Shown here piece by piece: positions 21,925-33,800 of a stretch of 64,000 nucleotides of DNA. Position 1 is the stretch's first letter; every line of letters begins with the position of its first letter. This DNA comes from Stomoxys calcitrans (taxonomy: Eukaryota; Arthropoda; Insecta; Diptera; Muscidae): the NCBI RefSeq assembly GCF_963082655.1, contig NC_081553.1, forward strand, positions 40,563,054-40,627,053, read 5' to 3'. A program made the translations under genes and the position numbers. The notes under the pieces were generated by a model. The model had not been told where the DNA came from. It ran no database searches and saw only the letters and a program-made list of their open reading frames with translations.

Positions 21925-22350
21925 TTGAGCTATATTCCATTCTGGGGGGGGTTGTGAGTAACTTTACTTGCCATTACCGATACATAAAATACAGGGCACT
22001 GGCCATGTTGTTGTAGCCACATTTTCATGTGGAGATGGCGATTCTCGTAAAGCTCCTGTAGATGTGCAAGCTCGTTCTGGACCGGTCGCCGCGGGAACAG
22101 GGTGGACATGGGTTCTTTAAAGGCGCGAATAACTCGCCTTGTCATATCGAGCATCATAGGTACTCAGTATTTGTACAAGAGCCGGTGTCGCCCGACGTCT
22201 CACTGAGACTCTCCGCTCGATACCGCACGTTGTAAGCGACTGCCGTTGTAGCTACTCCGTATGGAGCATTCCTGTGGACGTATCCGGTAGCTCGCAGCTA
22301 AGCATCTCGTGACAGCAATGAACACCACACAGATCGGACCTCACTATTTC
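21925..22350 (-). mobile_element. CAA-tailed retroposon, NELAHL family, long copy (reverse)
   Basis: Read on the reverse strand it begins with AGCTTAGCTGCGAGCTAC-like text, then GGAATGCTCCATACGGAGTA, AGAGTCTCAGTGAGACG, ATGATGCTCGATATGACAAG, AACGAGCTTGCACATCTACA and CACATGAAAATGTGGCTACA. This is the fullest copy in the window (about 400 bp). One frame reads RRVIRAFKEPMSTLFPRRP, then [21 protein letters not shown] cannot tell whether that is real coding descent from a parent element. Confidence 0.6.
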
Positions 22351-22639
22351 AGCTTGTGTGTTGCTCACATAGTTGCCGCCTCAGTGTTTGTGTTTTACCC
22401 TTCCCTTTCTTCGCATTCTCAAAAATGTTTTTTTTAATGGTCTGCTTTTATTCGGCAATATTGTATCGGAGTGGGACAAGGATTCAATCAGAGCCCAAGA
22501 AAACGACTTATTTGTGTTTTATGTTGGTATTTATTAGCCCCCATTTGCAAAGACATGTCACTTTTAATGCTACGGGCCTCAAGCCGTTGTCCTAAAAACG
22601 TACTTTAGATTTATGTTCCAAAGTATCAACGTATCCCGT

Positions 22640-22910
22640 CTTGTGTGGTGTTCTTCGTTATCATGAGAAGCTTAGTTGAGAGCTACCGGGTGAGTCCACA
22701 TGTTGCGGTTGGGAGAACTGCAATTGCAGCCGTGGTCAATTAACGTTATCGAGTGGAGAGTCTCAGTACTTAAATAATGAGTGACTTTGAATACCCAATG
22801 GCAGTTATTTGCCGCGGCGATAGGTCGTATGGGCCGGAAATATCATGATCATCTACAAGAGCTTGACGAGGATTGCTACTTCCACATGCAAATATATGGC
22901 AATGTGGAGT
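22640..22910 (+). mobile_element. CAA-tailed retroposon, NELAHL family, decayed copy
   Basis: Shares GAGAAGCTTAGTTGAGAGCT, GTGGAGAGTCTCAGTAC and AGAGCTTGACGAGGATTGC with the other copies. The terminal CAA tract is lost. Confidence 0.55.
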
Positions 22911-23077
22911 TTTAAACAAATAATTTTTTTCTAAAGCAGGGTACTTATTTTATTTTGAGTTGTGAACAATTTCAACAAAATATTCTAATTTACTTTAATA
23001 TATTTACGGCAAATTTTCTGCACCAACACAATCCTGGCATCATGTTACACTAGGATTAATAGTGCCTAATTGTCGGA

Positions 23078-23390
23078 GGCCATCGTAGCGCAGAGGTTAG
23101 CATGTCCACGTATGACGCTGAACGTCCGGGTTCGAATCCTGGCGTAACCATAAGAAAAAAATTTTTTGTGGTGGTTTTCCCCTCCTAATGCTGGCAATAT
23201 TTGTGAGGTACGATGCCATGTAAAACTTCTCTCCAAAGAGGTGTCGCACTTCGGCACGCCGTTCGGACTCGGGTATAAAAAGGAGGCCCCTTATCATTGA
23301 ACTTAAACTTGAATCGAACTGCACTCATTGGTATGTGAGAAGTTTGCCCGTTTTCCTTAGTGGAATGTTCATGGGCAAAATTTGCAATTG
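23078..23390 (+). mobile_element. tRNA-derived SINE, forward
   Basis: Good tRNA-like head: box A TAGCGCAGAGGTTAGCATG, box B GGGTTCGAATCC at 23129. The body has GGTACGATGCCATGTAAAAC, AAAGAGGTGTCGCACTTCGG and TATCATTGAACTTAAACTTG. It is the best-preserved member here and defines a family of about 300 bp with copies at 7455, 11205, 34005 and 54078. Confidence 0.8.
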
Positions 23391-24074
23391 ACGTTCAAGT
23401 TATTAATCTAAAAAGACGGGTCAATACACATATGGCCTAGTTTGGATCACTTCCCCCCAAGGGGAGGTTTTTAGTCCAGGATCCTATGCCACAAAACCGA
23501 CTTCAGATTCGTGTTCCTGGGATCAACCCAAGGAGGATTGAAAAAGGTGGTTTCACGCGAACAGCTGTTAACAGCCGTCAAGATTTGAAGGTATTAAGAT
23601 GTCAGATTTTTGTTTGCATTCTCTTTGTTATTGTTGTCCGAATGTTCTTTGCCGCATATTCTCTGCTCACGTACGCACACGTACACACTCCCGCACACAT
23701 ATTTATTTGTTTGTTTTGACAAAATGTCGATCAGCTTGATGGTAAGATGGTGATTTCTCCTTATGGTTTTTATGTTGTTTACAAATGAGACAACCTTTAA
23801 ATAATTCAGCCATGTGTTCTGACTAAGAAAATAGTTCGTCAGATTTCGCAATAATTCAATAGGCATTTTCGCCGTGAATAAAGTTAGTACTAGGCTTTAT
23901 GCTTGTCAAACTTGTCATTGTTTAAGTTTTAATTACTTGCTTGCAATGTGCGTTTGTTAATATTCAAATTGAATTAATAAAATAAACAAAATTGAAACGT
24001 TTCAAGCGGTTTTTGGAAAGATGTGAATTTTGTAAGAGAATTTTTTTATGAAATTTGTTAACATTCACAATAGG

Positions 24075-24312
24075 CAAACTTTGACAACATTAATGATGTT
24101 CATGGGGCCTATCCACTTTATGTTCGTGTAAGTGACTTTATCTTCTTTTAGTTAGTCGTGAGATTAAACATGTCATAAATAGAAGAAAAAGGTTAACAAA
24201 GAATGAGTGTAAGAAGAGAAAAAGTTGACATCCTCAATGCCAAGTACTGTCAATAATTCAAAAAAATTTATGTTAGCTGATGGCTTTCCACAACCTTGTT
24301 CAGTAAATCCCA
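24075..24312. mobile_element. ~230-bp MITE-like element (copy 3)
   Basis: Shares GGGGCCTATCCACTTTATGT, GTTGACATCCTCAATGCCAA and CCTTGTTCAGTAAATCCCAG with the two other copies. Termini are more decayed. Confidence 0.6.
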
Positions 24313-24837
24313 GACAATAACTCTCGTTTGATAGTCATATGGCCTAGGTTGGCCTTAAAAATTATCCAGTCATGATAGAGTACCAACCGTAACTGTATAT
24401 TTTCTTTGGGTTAATGTTTACGTTTTAATACCAAATACCGACTGCTTGGTAATCATAAACATTCACGAAGACATGACGACTTGGTAAGGCAAACTGCAGT
24501 GAACAGCGAAAAGCAACAACGTCAACAATAAATTTCCTCAAGTAGTTTTTGTGCAAAATCAAAAAAAGAAATCAAATCAAATGTCATAATTTTGTTTGAA
24601 TGCAAACAGCCAGCAGCGAAGAGCAAGCAATAAAATACATTTCGCATCTTCATTTGTATATTGGCATTTGAATAAGAAACAACAATCAATAGACAAGTGA
24701 AATACAAAAGAAAATTATAGAAATTGTCTCGTCCACCACCACCTCCGTTGTGGACTAGACCCCCACTAGCTGTGCAAGAGGGAGCAGCACTAAAGAGGAA
24801 GTGGTAGCGGCTTGGGGTGGAATTGGGGAACTAAGAC

Positions 24838-27800
24838 ATGTCCTACTTTGCTCACACTGGTGATTTGGTGAATCTAAATGTTGGTGGACAGAGGTATGTA
24901 TATAGTGTTCCAAAAAGCATATGAAACCAAGACATAATATTAACATTGGCGGGGGTCATTATTGATTGGAAAACTCATTTGTTGTTCTTGCGTAGGTAAT
25001 GTGTGTCATTAGAGCAAGGGATTTGTTATTTACCAAAAAAGAAAAAAAAAAACACAAGAAGAGTGATATGCATTCTTAGGATCCTTAATGCGTAAAATGA
25101 TTATGGCTTTGTGTGTTTACTTCGTTCTATACATAGCCCATCAATCAGTTTTGTTGTTTAGGGTCATAGCAATTGTTGTTGTCCTCTTGCTTATCTGTAA
25201 TGTTGTGCTTGCTATATGTAATGAAGCATGGGCCACCACAGCCCAAGGCGGCAGATGGACAAAGTACTCTGAACAATGGTTGTATGAATGGAATTAATAT
25301 AAGCTAGCAAATATATATATAGGTATAAAACATGTATATTGGAATGTACCCATTCAGCATACTACATACTCGTACCTATTATGTGTGTACGTAGATGCAA
25401 TCGATATATAAAAATGTTATTGCAAAACAAACTTGTCTGTGGACTCATATTTCCGCTGAATATTTGAAAAAACGCGGACAGCGTTGACGGCAAATTCTAC
25501 ACATGTTGATTGTGATGATGCTGTTTTCCGGAATTATACAAGTTCTGTGGCTGGTATAGGCTTTCGACTGTGAACATAAACATATATTCTTAGGTTTAGA
25601 ATTACTGCTTATGTGTCGGTTTTTATACATTTTATGTGTTTATGGAAAAAATAAAACCAAAGGAGAAGGGAAATAAACGTATTTAAAATTCAAATAATCA
25701 AAAATGTTTTAGCAAAATGCTTTGAAATGTGCTTAGATCGACAAACATAAATATGATCGAAAATAGTGGTTTATGGACGGTTTTGAAATTTGGAAAAATG
25801 TAGTTTGTTCAGGTTAAGTTAACTATTTATATGGGGCGATAAGTCAATGTCTATCATTAACTTTTCAATACTATTTCCTGTAAAGTTTACCACCAAAAGC
25901 ATCCGACATTCTTATAGCCACCACCATGGGGTGTGGGGTATACTTATCTAGTCATTCCGTTTGTAACGGTTCGACATATTGATCTGCAACCCCATAAAGT
26001 ATATATTCTTGATCTTCTTGACATCTAAATTCGATTTAGCCATGTTCGTCCGTCCCTATGTCCGTCGGTTGTGGAAATCACGATAGCAGTCGGACGCTTC
26101 AGCTTGTTGCTTGAAATTTTAAACAAATACTTCTTACTGATGCAGGTCGTTAGGGACTGCAAATGGGTCATATCGGTTCAAACCGATCTCCCAATTTTAA
26201 TTCTTGAGCCCCTAGAAGCCTCAATTGTTGCTAGAATGAGCTGATTTTGCACGTAGTGTTCTGTTACAAGTTCCAACAATTGTGCTAAGCATTGTACGAA
26301 TCGGTATATAACCTGATATAGGCCCCAAATAAACCCAACTCCCGATTTAACATCTTGAGCCCCTAGAAGCCGCAGTTGTTATCCGATTGGGCTGAAATTG
26401 CACGTAGTGTTTCGATACGATTTCCAACAATCGTTCCAAGTATGGTCTAAATCGGTTTATAATTTAAATGTGGGCCTGATTTGGTAGAATGTTAGGTTAG
26501 GTTTAAGTGGCAGTCTGCCATCAGACTCACTTAGACGTTTTCGTCCATTGTGATACCACAGGAACAGAAGGAGGAAGATGCCTTCTAGTTCCTACAGTTG
26601 AACCATCCAGATCGCTTTAAAAAGCCCAATAACTTGCGAATGTTCACATCCACTAAATCAGACATGTTCTCAAAGAAATGAGAACCTAAAGTGGAACTCC
26701 TTCTAACTGCTAGAGCGGGGCACACAGAAGGTGTTCTATAGTCTCTTCTTCCTCAATGTCCCTACGGCTTCTGCAAAAGTCGTAGCTGGCAGCCTTCACT
26801 CTGTCAGCATGTTTTCCGATTCCGTCTGTTCTGGCCAATGACAGCAAAGCAATAGACCTCTTCAAGTCTAGATTAAACCACATAGTTTTGGAACCTGTTC
26901 TCGCGACGGTCGGTCGTTTGGACCCGAACGAGCTTGCTCACCTACAGGAGCTTGACGAGAATCGCCAATTCCACATGAGATTGTGGCTAAAGCAAAAACA
27001 GCCTGTTTAACTGTACAGCCAGACCCTCTCGTCTCAGATTTTAAGAATTGCACTGTTTTTCTCTCAATTTTTCCATCGATTTTTAACATAGTTCACCGGT
27101 CGTTTGGACCCGAACGAGCTTGCTCACCTACAGGAGCTTGACGAGAATCGCCAATTCCACATGAGAATGTGGCTACAACAGCCTGTTTAACTGTACAGCC
27201 AGACCCTGTCGTCTCAGATTGTAAGAATTGCACTGTTTTTCTCTCAATTTTTCCATCGATTTTTAACAAAGTTCACCGTAGTTTCGCATGAAAAGTGCTT
27301 TCTGAATCCCGATTGATATTTCGATAACAAATTGTTATTATTTATAAATTGCTCCAATCTTCAATTATTTTTTCACACATTTTCAACGCGTTTATTGGGC
27401 GATACTCTTCACAGTTTTTTGCTCAAGTTTTGATGTTGTAGTAGCAAAGAGTTCCCTACAAGTTTCTTTTGTTGTTGTAGCAGTTTGTTGTACACTGAGG
27501 CGTAGGCCCTTGCTGACGAAGGACTTCACCGCGTCAATTCGGTACTTACAACCAGCGGGAAAAGAACTGCCTTTTGTGCAGCAAGGTTGTTCCGGTGCAT
27601 ATATCCATATGATATATGCACCGGAACAACCTGCACCACCACTGTGATACAGGGTATTATAGATTTGTGCATTGTGCTAGACCGATTGATAAGTATACCG
27701 ATCGACTCAGAATCACTTTCTGATTCGATTTAGCCATGTCCGTCTGTCCGTCTGTGAGTCCATGTATTCTTGTAATCAAAGTGCAGGTCGTATTTGTTGT

Positions 27801-30800
27801 CCGATTGTCACGAAATTTTGCACATGCCATTTTTTTGGACCAAGGACAAACGCTATTGATTGGTTCAGATTTAGATATAGCTCCCACATATATATCTTTC
27901 ATTCGATATGGCTTTTTAAGGCTGTAGAAGCCACAATTTTCGTCCGATCTTCACAAAATTTGGCATTGAGTATTTTATTTGTGCAAATGTGTGCAAAATT
28001 TCATAAAAATCGGTTCAGATTTAGATATAGCTCCCATATATATCTTTTATCCGACATGGACTTTTATGGCTGTAGAAGCCTCAGTTTTAGTCCGATCTTA
28101 AAAATATTTAACGTCCTAATATGTGTGGACAATTTCATGAAAATCGGTTCAGATTTAGATATAGCTCCCATATATATGTATCGCCCGATTTGCACTTATA
28201 TGGCCGTTGTAGCTACAATTTTCAACCAATCTGCACAATTTTTGGCACGGAATGTTTTGCTACAGCAATTAATATATCTGGAAAATTTCATAAAAATTGG
28301 TTTAGATTTGGATATAGCTCCCATATATATCTTTCATCCGATTTGAACTATCAAAGCTGTAGAAGCCACAATTTTGGTACGATCTTTACAAAATTTTGCA
28401 TGAGGTGCTTTTTTTGACGTCTTCATGTGTGCAAAATTTCATATAGCTACCATATATATCTTTCATCCGATATGCTCTTTTAAGGCTGTAGAATCCACAA
28501 TTTTCGTCCGATTTTGCATGAGACGTTACAATTGACGTTCCAATACGTGCGCAAAATGTCATTAAAATCAGTCCTAATTTGGTCCAGTCCTAATATTTCG
28601 CTGCAAGAAATCTAAAGATAGCCACCAAATCTTCAGCCACGCTGTTCACTACAAATACGCGTGAGGTGAATACTGAGCTGACTGTTATGGTCGATGGAGA
28701 AATGATTCCGACCATCAAGTGTCCCAAAATACTTGGCGTCACATTTGACAGCTCTTACACATTCTCCTCACATGCCACAGCAATCTGCAATAAAGTCAAA
28801 AGTAGAAACAAGGTCCTCAAGTCACTTGCTGGCAGCACTTGGGGTGTAGACAAAGAAACTTTGTTGACCACGTACAGAGCAATTGGCCGGTCTGTGGTAA
28901 GTTATGCATCGCCATTGTGGTCTCGTCAACTTTGTGACACGCCGTGGAATAATATTCAGATCTGTCAGAATGCCGCCCTCCGAACTGCGACGGGCTGTCT
29001 CCTCAGTTCTCATGTGGACCATCTCCCATCAAGAGACAAATATCCTACCAGTGCGAAGACATAACTACATGCTGTCTAAGCAATACCTTTTGGGCTGTTA
29101 TCGCAGAAACCATCCAAATCAGCATCTTCTGGATAGATACCCACCGCCCAGAAGCCTTAAGGTAGATCTACACGATCTAGAGTGTGAGGTTCAGCGCTAC
29201 AAGAGAGAACCTCTAGATCAAGCGGCATATTAAGCGGGTCTAAACAACATTCATGCAGACACGGTAGCAGCTGCGGTAATTGGCTGCCGGGTGAATGTAG
29301 TCCTTGGAGAACGACCGCCTCCCATTGCAACCGAAGAAATCGACCTCCCCCGGCAAAGCAGAGTGGTTCTTGCTCAATTACGTTCCGGCAGATGCAGCCG
29401 CCTCAATTCCCACAGAGCTGGGATTGATGCTGACGTGCAAGATGTATGTCCCGATTGTAACCAGGGACCGCACGATACACGTCACCTGTTTAACTGCCCG
29501 GCCGGACCTACTCGATTCCGACCCAGATCCCTGTGAACGCACCCCATCTCATCGCAGAGTTCCTGGGTCTTGACACTCAACAGAATCAAGCAGACGAAAG
29601 ATAGAATACAATAAACTGCTACAACAACAACTAGTGGGTTGCCTAAAAAGTAATTGCGGATTTTTTAAAAGAAAGTAAATGCATTTTTAATAAAACTTAG
29701 AATGAACTTTAATCAAATATATAATTGCCATTTTGTTCGATAACCTTTTGCCATCTTCCTGGCAAATTTATCTGCAAAAAACTGAACCAAGTGCGATTTT
29801 ATAGCCTCATCATTGCCGAAAGTTTTACCATTTAAGGAGTTCTGCAAAGATCGAAATAAATGGTTGTTGTTGTTGTTGTTGTTGTAGCAGTGTGTTTTAC
29901 ACCGAGACGGCAGCCCTTGCCGATGGAGGATTCCATCGGGTCAATCCGGTACGTACAACCGGCTGCCATGGGATTGGAAATGGTAGTCTGATGGTGCAAG
30001 GTCAGGTCTATATGGTGGATGCATCAAAAGTTCCCAGCCAAGCTCACTCAGTTTTTGGCGAGTGACCAAAGATGTGTGCGGTCTAGCGTTGTCCTGGTGG
30101 AATATGACACCTTTACGATTGACCAATTCTGGTCGCTTCTCCTTGATGGCTGTATTCAATTTGTCCAATTGTTGACAGTAAACATCCGAATTAATCGTTT
30201 GGTTCCTTGGAAGCAGCTCAAAATATACCACACCCTTCCAATCCCACCAAACAGACAGCATAGCCTTCTTATGTTGGATATCAGCCTTTGAAGTGGTTTG
30301 AGCTGGTTCACCATGCTTGGACCATGATCGTTTTCGACTAACGTTGTTGTAAACAATCCATTTTTCATCTCCAGTTATGATTCGTTTTAAAAACAGATCG
30401 AATTCATTGCGTTTAAGGTGCATATCACAAGCGTTGATTCGGTTTGTTAAATGAATTTCTTTCAATACATGTGGTACCCTTATTAAAATTGACGCCAAAC
30501 AAACAAATGTAAACAATATTTCGCGCACTTTTTTTCTAAAGCAGGCTAAAAGTAACAGCTGATAACTGACAGAAGAAAGAATGCAATTACAGAGTCACAA
30601 GCCGTTGAAAAAAATTGTCAACGCCGACTATATTACTACTATATTACCGACAACTACTTTTTGGGCAACCCAATACATGCACTAGGTGGTGTAAGGTATT
30701 ATATAGTCGGCATCGTCCGACTTTAGCCTTTCCTTACTGGTTTTAATGTTAATCCTGCTTTTGTCCAATCCTCCTTTATGGTGACATCAAGGGCACTTAT

Positions 30801-33800
30801 AAATTAACATTTTCCTTCAGCAATTTGTTATAACTCTCAACATACATACATAATCGAAATGCTTAACAGGTGTCACCATTATTAGTAAATTGGGTTTTTT
30901 TTAGTTCTTGTCACTAATCTAATGATTTGGGCCCATTCAGCGTTATCATTTCTGTTCTATATTATTAAATTCCCTCGCTACTTCAACTGGTCCAGTCGAT
31001 TTTTTATAATCAAAGGAAATAACACTTAGATCGCAAATAATACCCCCACTTGATAACATTACTATCTCGACTTTTTGTTTTGAATTTTTACGCTCCATTA
31101 AAGTTAACCCACTTAGAAGAATGTGCTATTCATACTCTATTATTTCATTTTAAAAATTCGCACACATATTAAAAGTTTTATACTCGTACGTTTGATTAAC
31201 ATACTTTGGTAGACATTCGTTGATATTATATCTATTTTTAAAAGTTACTAAGATTACAAATTTCAAAGAATACCATAAATACCCATAAATTGTTCGTATC
31301 ATTTAAAAGAAAAGTGTTAATTGAGTTGTTATCGAAAGTTCAAAAATTTATAATTGATTTTGAAATATAAAAATATTACAAAATTACCTTAAATATTTGT
31401 TATAACCTAATTTTATAGATAGAAAAACGATGTATATAAACACATATTGTTTTCAATCGGGTTGGAAGCCGGTTGTTGATCCGATGCCGTCTATCATCGG
31501 CAAGGGCTGCCGCCTCAGTGTACACAACACTGCTACAACAACAACATCATTTGTTTTCCCTTTGATTACTTCATTAGATTTGAAGGCTTCTTACATTTGT
31601 TATGTTTGTGCTGTTTAAGGGCTAAGCTACTTATTGTCGATTAGTGACGCAAGGAAAAATTACAGATTAGCACACAGATTGGAAATAGATTGCAAAACTT
31701 AGTATATGAGTAAAAATAGAATCAATTCACCGTAAGCTTAATCGATTTGTTTTGTCTTGTCAAAATTCACCCCATTTTTTCTTTACAACAGAGATGGTTC
31801 ATTTGCAAATTGACTGTGTATATGTTTTGTATAAATCTATGTTATGGCATTGTACATTTATATGTATGATTTCAGTAATGAAAACAAGTACATTTCGTTA
31901 GGGGTCCATTGTAGCCTACAGTAGGCAACGATTGCTACAGTAAGTAGCAATCAGACTCACATACAGTGACTCAAAAAATTATTCGTACAAATTCAAACAT
32001 GTTCGACAAAGGCAATAGATAACACAAAGAAACAATAAAAAGTTTTTCCGGTAAGAGTAAAGTGTACCTTATATTATAAAGTAATAAAAACCATACATTT
32101 CTCAATTTTTATGAATAACAAGTAAAAAGGCGTTCAGTTTGGCTGGATCGAACTTTGGATACCCACCAGTTCGGGTATATGTGTAAACCACCTTTCGTCA
32201 TAATCTGGTGAAAAATGCGTAATTTATGCCCCCATAGCAGTTTTATCGAAATATGGTCCGATTTGGACCAAATTCGGCACGGATAGTGAGTGGTCTAATA
32301 AGTACAAGTCATTGTTCAATTTTGTAGAACATAATATTGGCCTTTTTGTTAGCTATATCCAAATATAGACCGAACAGAACCATATATAACACGGATGTCG
32401 AAAAGCCTATCATAAGTCACTGTGTCGAATTTCAGCGAAATTGGATTATAAATGCGCCTTTTATGGGACCAAAACTTTAAAACCAGAGATCGGTCTATAT
32501 GACAGCTATATCCATATCTAAACCGATCTGGGCCAAATTGAAGAGGGTTATCGAAGGGCCTAACACAACTCACTGTCCCAAATATTGCAAAATCGGACAA
32601 TAAATGTGGCTTATATGCGCCCAAATCCTTAAATAGAGAGATCGGTGTATAAGGCAGCTATACCCAAATCTTTACCGATCTGGGCCAAATTGCAGAAAGT
32701 TGTTAAAGAGTCTAACGCAACTCACTATCCCAAATTTCAGCGAAATCGGACAACAAATGCGCCTATTATGGGCCCAAAACCTTATATCGAGAGATCCATC
32801 TATATGACAGCTATATCCAAATCTGGACCGATCTGTGCCATATTGCAGAAAGATGTTGAGGGGCCTAATTTAAATTATTGTCCAAAATTTCGGCGACACG
32901 GGACAATAAATGCGCCTTTTATGGGCACAAGACCTTAAATCGAGAGATCGGTCTATATGGCAGCTACATCCAAATCTGGACCGATGTGCGCCAAATTGCA
33001 GAAATTTGTCAAAAAACCTAACGCAACTCACTGTCCCAAATTTTGGCGAAATCGGACTACAAATGCGACTTTTATGGGCACAAGACATTAAATCGAGAGA
33101 TCGGTCTATATGGCAGCTATATCCAAATCTGGCCCGATCTGGACCAAATTGCAGAAATTTGTCAAAAAACCTAACGCAAATCACTGTCCCAAATTTTGGC
33201 CAAATCGGACAATAAATACGCCCGTTTTGGGGGGTTGGAGAGGCCCCGTAGACACTTGGACCATATTCTTATAATCGATGTGTACTCAACTTTCAAACAT
33301 CTTTCATGTGATACCCATATTATCCCAATCGGTAAATATGTCCATTTCAGGGGTTTTTAGGGTGGTGGAGAGCGCTTTAGACACCAAGTATTAAATTTTT
33401 ATATCAGCTTTTAGTATACTTTTAAATACCTTTCATTTGATATCCATATTATCTCAATTGGTAAATATTTCCTACCGGGTTTTAGGGAATGGGGACGCCC
33501 CTCAGGCACTAAGGAATATATTTTTATGTCATTTTCATTTGATACCCATATTGCCCAAAGCGATAAAAGTGTTCTGTTGGGTGGTGTTTTTGAAGGAGGG
33601 TGAAATTTTAATGCCAAGTTCATACTCTACTCTTAGGTTAGTTAGTTGACCCCAAAATGTTATACCAACTTCGTGTTTTTAGGGACCACGAGGTGACATA
33701 CAAAATTTCGATTAAATTGGTTCACGCATGTCCGAGATCTGGCGTTTTAGAAAATTTTGGTAAGGGGGAGTTTCGATATCCATTTTCAGGGCGATGTGTC

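Noticed and set aside
23078..23150. Possible functional tRNA gene
   Set aside because: Box A and box B are present, but the fold and acceptor-stem pairing are not tRNA-like, and the sequence continues into a repeated 300-bp body: it is a SINE head.
25088..25297. 69-aa hydrophobic frame in the first intron of the BTB gene
   Set aside because: Short, no homology recognised, no transcript signals; chance open frame in AT-rich DNA.
27762..28417. 194- and 98-aa forward frames with repeated RFRYSSHIY
   Set aside because: By-products of the tandem-unit element at 27655-28560.
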